Below are positions 1 to 6,230 of a stretch of 12,061 nt of DNA, one piece after another (the stretch's first letter is position 1; each line of letters opens with the position of its first letter). The translations under genes and the position numbers were made by a program. The notes beneath the pieces are model-generated. The model did no database searches, was not told the DNA's origin, and worked only from the letters and a program-made list of their open reading frames with translations. Origin of the DNA: Candidatus Falkowiibacteriota bacterium (lineage in GTDB: Bacteria; Patescibacteriota; Patescibacteriia; Patescibacteriales; UBA12465); NCBI GenBank assembly GCA_903839955.1, contig CAIMEI010000019.1:1-12061 (forward strand). The letters are read 5' to 3'.

Positions 1-365
1 AGCCAATACTTATCATCCGGCCACATTTTTTCAAAGGGGATTTCAGAAACATCAAACCACTGCGGCCTCATCTCTTCGCTTTCCTCCGGCGCGCCGGAAA
101 AATTAGCCGTCTTGAAAATATGGACTTGCAAGATTTGCGAATCGCCCTGAAATTCAAAATCCAAAATACCGACTTTTTCAAAATTATCAACTTTGACGGA
201 GATTTCTTCTTCTACTTCCCTTTCAGTCGCGTCCTCCAAGGATTCACCCTCTTTAATTTTTCCGCCGAAGCCATTCCAATAACCCGCTCCAAAACCGCGC
301 TTTTTCAAGCCGAGCAATATTTTTTGGTCTTGATGAATTAGGCAGAGGGTGAATAGTTTTTTCAT
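1..365 (-). CDS. MTH1-like Nudix hydrolase (oxidised purine nucleoside triphosphatase), 3' end cut by window edge
   Basis: A Nudix-fold pyrophosphatase, probably one that hydrolyses oxidised purine nucleoside triphosphates such as 8-oxo-dGTP to monophosphates and so keeps damaged bases out of DNA. 121 residues are visible from the ATG at 365 and the frame stays open to the edge. The human MTH1 protein has 156 residues, so about 35 are missing. The Nudix box spans residues 35-57 (G35, E41, R49, E50, E53, E54), but the usual glycine near its end is Ser56. Resemblance to MTH1 goes beyond the box: KKRGFGAG (21-28), WNGFGGK (30-36), and MWPDD (114-118), which carries the counterparts of the MTH1 base-recognition residues Trp117, Asp119 and Asp120. 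The ATG lies one base after the stop of the upstream zinc-ribbon gene (TGATATG), and there is no Shine-Dalgarno site directly before it, so translation is probably coupled. The family is certain. The exact substrate is inferred from human MTH1. Confidence 0.9.
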   Translation of the reverse strand, partial: MKKLFTLCLIHQDQKILLGLKKRGFGAGYWNGFGGKIKEGESLEDATEREVEEEISVKVDNFEKVGILDFEFQGDSQILQVHIFKTANFSGAPEESEEMRPQWFDVSEIPFEKMWPDDKYW

Positions 366-366
366 A

Positions 367-678
367 TCAAGGTAAAATGTTTTTCATTTGGCTCTCCTGG
401 ATAATTTTCTTTTCCACTGAACCAGGGAACAATCTAATCGCCGGCCGGCCTTCTTTTTTATAAACTATCGGCACACCGAGAAGTATGCCGCACTTTTTGC
501 AATTTAGATCTTCGCAAGCTATTTCGCTGGAAATTCTATCAATATACAGCCTTTTCAAAATACCCGGACCATCTTTTTGGTAGATAAATAGCGGCTCTTT
601 GCATTTTTCACACGACAAGAACAGCCACCGGGAATAACCGCCTCTATTCTTCTTAAAAGAATCATTTTTAAATTTCAT
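367..678 (-). CDS. Small zinc-ribbon protein of unknown function (103 aa)
   Basis: I cannot name a function. The protein has 103 residues and is basic at its N-terminus. It has four cysteines in two groups: CEKC at residues 23-26, and a second cluster with the pattern C-x4-C-x2-C about 35 residues later. The spacing fits a zinc ribbon in which the last CxxC pairs with the first. Between the knuckles is a distinctive stretch (IYQKDGPGILKRLYIDRI), and after them GVPIVYKKEGRPAIRLF. I believe similar proteins are conserved but uncharacterised in other Patescibacteria, but this is from memory. The frame is open upstream to 768, but that part overlaps the SecA zinc domain in another frame. The ATG at 678 is preceded by a good ribosome binding site (GGGAAGT), so I chose it. 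It lies 34 bases after the secA stop and one base before the Nudix start, so the three genes are probably co-transcribed. No signal peptide or membrane segment is visible. Confidence 0.75.
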   Translation of the reverse strand: MKFKNDSFKKNRGGYSRWLFLSCEKCKEPLFIYQKDGPGILKRLYIDRISSEIACEDLNCKKCGILLGVPIVYKKEGRPAIRLFPGSVEKKIIQESQMKNILP

Positions 679-690
679 ATTACTTCCCGT

Positions 691-721
691 GGTGCGTGGG
701 CGCGAAGCGCTTTTACGCACC
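691..721 (-). repeat. Nested palindrome spanning the secA stop codon
   Basis: An outer 7-bp perfect stem, ggtgcgt (691-697) with acgcacc (715-721), encloses an inner stem gcgc (700-703) with gcgc (707-710) around a gaa loop. It includes the last secA codons and the TAA stop, and ends 12 bases before the start of the zinc-ribbon gene. No T-run follows on the minus strand, so it does not look like an intrinsic terminator. Its minus-strand order GCGTA, AGC, TTCGC, ACGC recurs in the palindrome at 8528-8558, suggesting a dispersed family. It may stabilise the secA message or affect ribosome access to the next gene; both are inference. Confidence 0.55.
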
Positions 722-3451
722 GTGGCATTTCTTATACTTCTTTCCACTGCCGCAGGGACACAAATCATTGCGGCCGATTTTTTCGCCGTCTTCGTTTTTA
801 GTTTTCTGAGTCACCAAATCCACGGCAACATTGCGTGAATCTTCACCCATTTCTTTTTGGGCGCCGGAAAGGATCAGCTTTTTCGGTTCGTCTTGAGCGA
901 GCGTGGAAATCGCCGCGCTCATCGCCACCGGATTCATGAATTCGGCGGTTTTATAGATAGAATAGACCACTTGCTTCTGAATCAAGCTGATGAGTTCGTG
1001 ATACATCTGGTAGGCTTCTTTTTTGTATTCCACTAGCGGATCGTGCTGGCCGTAGCCGCGCAGACCGATGCCGCGGCGCAAATAATCAATCGTTTCCAAA
1101 TGTTCAACCCAAAGCTGATCGATGGAACGGATCAAAATGCTCTTTTCCATTTCCACCAAGTTCACGCCGTAAGAGACAAAGGTTTCCTTCATTTTTTCGT
1201 AAGCCTGATTGGCCCAGGATAAAACCTCGGTAATCAAGGCGTTGCGATTAACATCGGCGTTGCCGGTTTTTTCGGCATAAGCGGCAATGGCTTTTTCGTG
1301 TTCGGGGGATAATTGGAAAATCGTGCGCACCGTTTCGGCCACTTCTTTCAAGTTCCAATCTTTCAAGTCGCCGGCACAATGAAAAGAGATAACCGCGTTA
1401 ATTTCCGCCGCGACCATTTCCAAAACAATTTCGGTCAGACTACGATGATCACCGTTCTCTATTTGATTTTCAGAAATTTCCAAAATTTCCCGGCGACGGC
1501 GATAAATCGCTTCGCGGTGCTTATTAATAACATCGTCGTATTCCACTAAGTGTTTGCGCAGATCAAAGTTATTGCCCTCCACCTTCTTCTGGGCGTTTTC
1601 AATCTGCTTGGACAGCATTTTGTGCTTAATCGGCTCATCGTGAGCAACGCGCAGGGTCTTCATCATGTTTTTCATCCGGTCGCCGCCAAAAATACGCATC
1701 AAGTCGTCTTCGGTGGAAATGTAAAATTGGGAAGAGCCCGGATCGCCTTGACGTCCAGCGCGGCCGCGCAATTGATTGTCGATACGGCGCGATTCGTGGC
1801 GCTCCGTGCCGACAACGTGCAAGCCGCCGAGCGCGAGAACTTTTTCTTTTTCTTCTTTGGCCTGCGCCACCGCTTCCAAATCGTCCGGGTCGGGGTTGCC
1901 GCCCAAAAGAATGTCAACGCCGCGGCCCGCCATGTTGGTGGCCAGAGTGATGGATCCAAGACGTCCCGCTTGAGAAATGAATTCCGCTTCCCGCTGGTGG
2001 TTCTTGGCGTTTAAAACTTGCGGCTTCAAGCCTTCCAGTTCCATCATCTGGGCAAACATCTCATTTTTTTCGATAGAAATCGTACCGATCAAAATCGGCT
2101 GGCCGAGCTGATGACGCTCTTTGACGTCTCTAATGACCGCGCGATATTTGTCCTCTTCGGTTTGGTAAATCACATCGCTTTCGTCCTTGCGGATATTCGG
2201 TCGATTGGTGGGAATAACCACGGTTTCCAAATTATAGATCTTGTGAAATTCTTCCGCTTCGGTTAGCGCCGTGCCGGTCATCCCGGAGAGCTTGGTGTAC
2301 ATTCTAAATAAATTCTGAAAAGTGATTGTCGCCATGGTCTGTGATTCTTTCTGCACTTTCACTCGCTCCTTAGCTTCAATTGCCTGGTGCAGGCCTTCGC
2401 TATAGCGGCGGCCAGGCATCAAACGGCCCGTGAATTCATCCACAATAATAATCTCACCTTCTTTGACGACGTAATCTTTGTCGCGCTTGAAAAGCGTCAT
2501 CGCCTTGAGCGCCTGTTCAATGTGGTGCACTTCTTTGATGCCGCCCATGACATAGATATTTTCCACGCCCAGCCATTTTTCCATTTTGGAAATACCGGCT
2601 TCCGACAGAGTGGCGGCGCGCAATTTTTCATCAATGTTATAATCTTCATTTTCCACTAAGCGACTGACCAGCTCGGAAAACTTGAAATATTTGTCGGTGG
2701 ACTCTTCGGCCGGCGCACTAATAATGAGTGGCGTTCGGGCTTCATCAATCAAGATGGAGTCAATTTCGTCCACGATGGCATAGTGCAAACCGCGCTGAAC
2801 GGCCTGACCCAGAGTGTAAACCATGTTGTCGCGCAGGTAATCAAAGCCGAATTCGTTGTTGGTGCCGTAGGTGATGTCGCAAGCATAGGCTTCCTGGCGA
2901 GTGATCGGCCGAAAATGTTTCAGGCGTTCGTCATACTGCGTATCGTCGCTGTAGTCTGGGTCGTAGCTATAGGCCGCTTCGTGGACAATCACACTGGTGC
3001 TCAGGCCGAGAGCGTGGAAAACGCTGGCCATCCAGCCGGCGCCGACGCGGGCCAAATAGTCGTTGACGGTAATCAAATGCGCCCCCTTGCCGGACAAGGC
3101 GTTCAAATACAAAGGCAGGGTGGCCACCAAAGTCTTTCCTTCTCCGGTTTTCATTTCGGCAATTTCACCGCGGTGCAAGACGATGCCGCCAATGAGCTGA
3201 ACATCGTAGTGTCTTTGGCCGAGCATGCGCGCCGAGGCCTCGCGGACGACCGCAAAAGCTTCCGGGAGCAAACTGTCCAGACTTTCATTTTTGGCTAATC
3301 TTTCTTTAAATTCTGCAGTTTTGGCCTTCAAGGCCTCGGCGTCCAAGGCTTTGATGCCCGGCTCCAAGGCGTTGATTTTATCCACCTCCAAACGCAGGCT
3401 TTTGATGATTTTTTCATTCGGATCCCCGAACAGGATATTTAGTAAATTCAT
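713..3451 (-). CDS. secA: Preprotein translocase subunit SecA
   Basis: The ATPase motor that pushes unfolded preproteins through the SecYEG channel, at the cytoplasmic face of the membrane. At 912 residues it is close to the usual length (E. coli SecA is 901). Visible in order: Walker A in NBD1 (MKTGEGKT, 100-107), Walker B (VDEID, 227-231, followed by the hallmark ILIDEARTPLIIS), the preprotein cross-linking region from about 245 to 390, VDEFTGR (337-343), NBD2 with NMAGRG (506-511) and the arginine-finger segment GRAGRQGDPGSSQFY (563-577), the helical scaffold and wing, and a C-terminal SEC-C zinc site (C898, C900, C909, H910). Residues 151-184 are about 20 residues longer than the matching part of E. 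coli SecA. The start at 3451 gives the canonical N-terminus. There is no Shine-Dalgarno site before it. It is the first gene of a minus-strand group with the zinc-ribbon and Nudix genes. Confidence 0.98.
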   Translation of the reverse strand: MNLLNILFGDPNEKIIKSLRLEVDKINALEPGIKALDAEALKAKTAEFKERLAKNESLDSLLPEAFAVVREASARMLGQRHYDVQLIGGIVLHRGEIAEMKTGEGKTLVATLPLYLNALSGKGAHLITVNDYLARVGAGWMASVFHALGLSTSVIVHEAAYSYDPDYSDDTQYDERLKHFRPITRQEAYACDITYGTNNEFGFDYLRDNMVYTLGQAVQRGLHYAIVDEIDSILIDEARTPLIISAPAEESTDKYFKFSELVSRLVENEDYNIDEKLRAATLSEAGISKMEKWLGVENIYVMGGIKEVHHIEQALKAMTLFKRDKDYVVKEGEIIIVDEFTGRLMPGRRYSEGLHQAIEAKERVKVQKESQTMATITFQNLFRMYTKLSGMTGTALTEAEEFHKIYNLETVVIPTNRPNIRKDESDVIYQTEEDKYRAVIRDVKERHQLGQPILIGTISIEKNEMFAQMMELEGLKPQVLNAKNHQREAEFISQAGRLGSITLATNMAGRGVDILLGGNPDPDDLEAVAQAKEEKEKVLALGGLHVVGTERHESRRIDNQLRGRAGRQGDPGSSQFYISTEDDLMRIFGGDRMKNMMKTLRVAHDEPIKHKMLSKQIENAQKKVEGNNFDLRKHLVEYDDVINKHREAIYRRRREILEISENQIENGDHRSLTEIVLEMVAAEINAVISFHCAGDLKDWNLKEVAETVRTIFQLSPEHEKAIAAYAEKTGNADVNRNALITEVLSWANQAYEKMKETFVSYGVNLVEMEKSILIRSIDQLWVEHLETIDYLRRGIGLRGYGQHDPLVEYKKEAYQMYHELISLIQKQVVYSIYKTAEFMNPVAMSAAISTLAQDEPKKLILSGAQKEMGEDSRNVAVDLVTQKTKNEDGEKIGRNDLCPCGSGKKYKKCHGA

Positions 3452-3575
3452 AGTAATATCAGTATAATACGCTTCGTAAAATAAATAAAGTTGACTATTT
3501 CCAAATTATATACTATTTTGAAGGCAGTAAATTAACAAAAAAATATAACAATAAAATAAAAGGAGGAACAAAAAT
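3452..3575. promoter_or_regulatory. Divergent promoter region between secA and the membrane-protein gene
   Basis: A 124-base, very AT-rich gap between divergent genes. On the plus strand, TTGACT (3491-3496) lies 17 bases before TATTTT (3514-3519), which would give a leader of about 50 bases ending in the AGGAGG site (3561-3566) of the downstream gene. On the minus strand there is a perfect TATAAT (3505-3510 on the plus-strand numbering) for secA but no convincing -35. A second -10-like TATACT closer to the secA ATG would give an almost leaderless transcript. These are pattern matches only, and the alternatives are not resolved. Confidence 0.4.
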
Positions 3576-4100
3576 ATGCCTAGATTAATTTTTTCAATTT
3601 TATGGCTTTTTATCCAGTGGTTAGCCGCCTGGATCATCAAAATTGTCCTGGCAATCATCGCCCCGACCATCGCCTACTTAAGTATTCGATTTTTCTTCAT
3701 GAAAAATGAAACCTGGTTCCCGGGAGACTATTTCAATTATGCCCCGCTAAACACCTATTTCTTCTGCTTAGGCTTAGCGCTACTAGTCGGCTGGCCAGTG
3801 ATTATGGCGGAAATCTTCAAAAAGATTTATATCAAAATTTGCTATTTAGAAAAGGAGTTCTATCCCATTTTTAAATGGCTAACCATTAACCTGATTTCCC
3901 TGGGAGCATCAGTGATGGGAAGCGCCGCCCTGCTCTTTGCCATTAGCGAATTCTGGAACATCAAAATTGATTTAATATTTGTCAAAATATTGACTATTAT
4001 TTCAATTGCCGCCAATCTATTTATGGTTTCTGGAATCGAAAAACATAAGCAAAAAGCTACCTATTCCGGATTCCCTTTTGTCGCCAAAGACAAAGGCTAA
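3576..4100 (+). CDS. Four-helix integral membrane protein of unknown function (174 aa)
   Basis: I do not recognise this family. The 174-residue product is strongly hydrophobic with about four membrane segments: roughly residues 5-38 (long, perhaps two helices or a helix plus a re-entrant part), 58-80, 100-125 and 132-153. A polar, aromatic-rich loop lies at 42-57 (KNETWFPGDYFNY) and a short basic tail follows the last helix (EKHKQK). No catalytic motif, signal peptide or cysteine pair is seen. It has the only full-consensus ribosome binding site in the window (AGGAGG, 9 bases before the ATG), its own likely promoter, and a strong terminator directly after the stop. It is therefore probably a well-expressed single-gene unit. 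Its neighbours (secA on one side, raiA convergent on the other) say little about its role; a membrane structural or transport-accessory role would be a guess. Confidence 0.75.
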   Translation: MPRLIFSILWLFIQWLAAWIIKIVLAIIAPTIAYLSIRFFFMKNETWFPGDYFNYAPLNTYFFCLGLALLVGWPVIMAEIFKKIYIKICYLEKEFYPIFKWLTINLISLGASVMGSAALLFAISEFWNIKIDLIFVKILTIISIAANLFMVSGIEKHKQKATYSGFPFVAKDKG

Positions 4101-4111
4101 AATCAAGAACC

Positions 4112-4140
4112 AAAAGTCCGACAAAATGCCGGACTTTTTT
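4112..4140 (+). terminator. Rho-independent terminator after the membrane-protein gene
   Basis: A perfect 9-bp stem, aaaagtccg (4112-4120) with cggactttt (4130-4138), a 9-base loop, and a run of six T in all (4135-4140) starting within the stem. It begins 12 bases after the stop at 4100. The raiA gene converges from the other side. Read on the minus strand the hairpin is followed by only four T before GG, so it may also stop raiA transcripts, but less efficiently. Confidence 0.88.
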
Positions 4141-4156
4141 ATATGATCTGACTTTT

Positions 4157-4483
4157 TTATTCCGCTTGGCGGCGCTTGTCGCGCAATTTTTCTTTGTATT
4201 TTTTGATGGCCATTTCCAAGTGGTCTTTGACCTTATCAATAGCTTTATACAAATCATCTTCAGTCTTTTCCACTACTAATAATTCGTGAGGCACTTGCAA
4301 GTTCACTTCCGCGCGAAAAACTTCACCCTTGTGCTGGCCGGGCAAGGATTTTTCTACTTCAAAATCGCAATTGATTACCTGGACATCGCCCAAATACTTT
4401 TCGGTCAAATCCATTTTTTCCTGGACATAAGTCTTGATCGCTTCGGTCAGCTCCAAGTGAGTGCCTTTCAATCTGATTTGCAT
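4157..4483 (-). CDS. raiA: Ribosome hibernation factor, short HPF/RaiA family
   Basis: A small ribosome-binding protein of the S30AE (sigma-54 modulation) family. Known members bind the 30S decoding channel and silence or protect ribosomes under stress or starvation. At 108 residues it is the short form (E. coli HPF is 95, RaiA 113) and lacks the C-terminal domain that long HPF uses to dimerise ribosomes. The sequence starts MQIRLKGTHLELTEAIKTYV, matching the family's first strand and helix. It has the second-helix pattern DDLYKAIDKVKDHLE (76-90) and a strongly basic end (KKYKEKLRDKRRQ). It lies 56 bases after the rseP stop on the same strand, probably the last gene of the holB group, although a promoter of its own in that gap cannot be excluded. 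There is no Shine-Dalgarno site before the ATG. I cannot choose between the names hpf and raiA from sequence alone. Confidence 0.92.
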   Translation of the reverse strand: MQIRLKGTHLELTEAIKTYVQEKMDLTEKYLGDVQVINCDFEVEKSLPGQHKGEVFRAEVNLQVPHELLVVEKTEDDLYKAIDKVKDHLEMAIKKYKEKLRDKRRQAE

Positions 4484-4539
4484 ATAGTTTAAACCCGTCT
4501 TAGACAGAGGTTGCCCCCGAAATAAGGCGGTTTGATTAA

Positions 4540-5658
4540 TTAGGGATGAAAAATGTCTTTATAGGTCACCAGAATCATCAAGAGGATTAAGAGCCAAAAG
4601 CCGACCGTGTGGACAATCGCTTCCGCTTCTTTTTTGACCGGTGAGCCTTTGATTCTTTCAATCAGCAAAAATAGCAAGCGGCCGCCATCTAGGGCCGGCA
4701 GAGGCAGGATGTTGATTACCGCCAAGTTCAAGGACAGAAGAGCGATAAAATCCAACAAATAGCTGAAGCCGAAACGCGCCGCTTGGCCGGTCATCTGGGC
4801 GATCTTGATTGGACCGCCAACGGCATCGCCAGCGCTGTGGCCGGCGAAGAGGCCAATGATTAATTGAAAAAGGGCGACAAAGATGGCTCCTAGCGTCAGG
4901 AAGGCGGACTTGAAACCATACCAAGGAGTTAAGTACCAGGGATAGCGAATCGTGCCAATTTCGGAAATTTCGACCCCCAAGACAGCGCGCCCCAAATCTT
5001 TGTTGAATAAAGGCTGAGCGCTCGCTTGATAAGTTTGGCCGCTGCGGCGATAGGAAATATCCACCGTCGAGCTGGCATTTTTCAGGACCCGCTGAATGTC
5101 GACGGCATTATAGACCGGCTGGCTGGCAACCGATAAGAGGTCGTCGCCCGCCTTGAGACCAGCCACGCTGGCCGGAGAATCCTTGGCCACCGAAACCACG
5201 CGTGCCTGCAAATCGCTGATTTGCATTTTACCGCTCACTCCCGCGCCGTCCACCGAGGCCGGCAAACCGACGGCAAGAGCAATGCTGAACAAAACACCGG
5301 CCAACACAATATTCATCAAAACACCGGCGAGCAGAATGATTGCCCGGCGCCAGATTTTCTGGCCGGCAAAACTATCTTTATCGTTACTTTCCCCGTCCTG
5401 GCCCTTGATTTTCACGAAACCGCCCAAAGGCAAGGCGTTGATGGAGTAAATCGTCCCCGGCGCGGAAACCTCCTTATTCCCCTTGATTATACGCCAGCGG
5501 CCGTTGGAATCTTTATAATAACCGACCAAACGGGGCGGAAAGCCGAAACCGAACTCTTCCGCTTTCACGCCCAGGCGGCGGGCCGTCCAAAAATGGCCCA
5601 ATTCATGGACAAAAACTAATAGTGAGAGGACTAAAATGAAAATTATCGCCGTAATCAT
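4540..5658 (-). CDS. rseP: RIP metalloprotease RseP (site-2 protease, M50B)
   Basis: An intramembrane zinc metalloprotease that cleaves membrane-anchored substrates such as anti-sigma factors and leftover signal peptides. The zinc-binding HELGH sits at residues 18-22 within the first membrane helix. A single PDZ domain spans about 148-215 (SPASVAGLKAGDDLLSV, 161-177), and the second active-site motif is NILPLPALDGG (316-326, metal ligand Asp324). Membrane helices are at about 2-23, 105-130, 250-273, 300-318 and 347-366. At 372 residues with one PDZ it resembles the Gram-positive RasP type more than the 450-residue E. coli RseP with two. Its ATG overlaps the frr stop (ATGA), giving direct translational coupling. 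In many bacteria uppS, cdsA and dxr lie between frr and rseP; here they do not. No anti-sigma factor partner is seen nearby, so the substrate is unknown. Confidence 0.95.
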   Translation of the reverse strand: MITAIIFILVLSLLVFVHELGHFWTARRLGVKAEEFGFGFPPRLVGYYKDSNGRWRIIKGNKEVSAPGTIYSINALPLGGFVKIKGQDGESNDKDSFAGQKIWRRAIILLAGVLMNIVLAGVLFSIALAVGLPASVDGAGVSGKMQISDLQARVVSVAKDSPASVAGLKAGDDLLSVASQPVYNAVDIQRVLKNASSTVDISYRRSGQTYQASAQPLFNKDLGRAVLGVEISEIGTIRYPWYLTPWYGFKSAFLTLGAIFVALFQLIIGLFAGHSAGDAVGGPIKIAQMTGQAARFGFSYLLDFIALLSLNLAVINILPLPALDGGRLLFLLIERIKGSPVKKEAEAIVHTVGFWLLILLMILVTYKDIFHP

Positions 5659-6209
5659 ATGGTCATGATTTCCGCTTCTTTGTGGTCGCGGATTTCTTTG
5701 AGCTCTTCGTTAACTTTAGTGGTGAATTCGTCCATTTCCTTAATGAAACGGAATTTTTCGTCCTCGGAAATCTCCTTGTCAGCGTCGGCTTTTTCAATTT
5801 CGGCTTTCACGTCTTCGCGGATACCGCGCACCGAAATGCGGGCTTTTTCCATTCTTTCGTTGAGTTTTTTCACCAAATCGCGGCGATTTTCTTCGGTTAA
5901 AGCCGGAATGGTGAGGCGAATTTTATCGCCCTCATTCACCACGCCGAAGCCCAAATCGGCTTCTACGACGGCCTTTTCAATCGCTTTGGAAACGCCTTTG
6001 TCCCAAGGAGCGATGATCATGCAGCGCGCATCAGCCACGGAAATGTTGCCGACCGCATTGAGCGGATTCATCACGCCATAAGCTTCCACTTGAATGTGAT
6101 CCAAGGAGGCGGGATTGGCCCGGCCAGTGCGCAAAGTGGCGATGTCGCGCTTGAAAAAGTCCAAGATGCCGGCAAAGTCTTCTTTTTTGTTTTCTAAATA
6201 AGTGCTCAT
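5655..6209 (-). CDS. frr: Ribosome recycling factor
   Basis: RRF, which acts with EF-G to split the post-termination ribosome from mRNA and tRNA so that subunits can be reused. At 184 residues it is the normal length (E. coli 185). Clear family signatures are the LRTGRANPASLDHI segment (26-39), the hinge and beta-domain part with INVxxPWDKGVSKAIEKA-like sequence (MIIAPWDKGVSKAIEKA, 64-80), and LTEENRRDLVK (104-114) beginning the long three-helix bundle. The start at 6209 gives the expected N-terminus. Its Shine-Dalgarno is weak (GAAG). It follows the lipoprotein gene by 21 bases and overlaps rseP by four, so it is an internal gene of the holB-to-raiA unit. Confidence 0.97.
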   Translation of the reverse strand: MSTYLENKKEDFAGILDFFKRDIATLRTGRANPASLDHIQVEAYGVMNPLNAVGNISVADARCMIIAPWDKGVSKAIEKAVVEADLGFGVVNEGDKIRLTIPALTEENRRDLVKKLNERMEKARISVRGIREDVKAEIEKADADKEISEDEKFRFIKEMDEFTTKVNEELKEIRDHKEAEIMTI

Positions 6210-6230
6210 AATTTTATCTTCAATTAATTA

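Noticed and set aside
691..721. Intrinsic terminator after secA
   Set aside because: The hairpin is GC-rich, but the minus strand has no T-run after it. It continues into the ribosome binding site of the next gene.
679..768. N-terminal extension of the zinc-ribbon protein to 768
   Set aside because: The extra 30 residues are the SecA zinc-domain DNA read in another frame, and the ATG at 678 has a proper ribosome binding site.
1550..2014. 154-codon open frame on the plus strand inside secA
   Set aside because: It lies wholly antisense to well-conserved SecA sequence and has low-complexity, shadow-like composition (a run of Phe), as do the other plus-strand frames at 2387-2659 and 2783-3298.
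4487..4494. Palindrome gtttaaac just before raiA as an operator
   Set aside because: An 8-base AT-rich palindrome is expected by chance, and no second copy or promoter geometry supports it.
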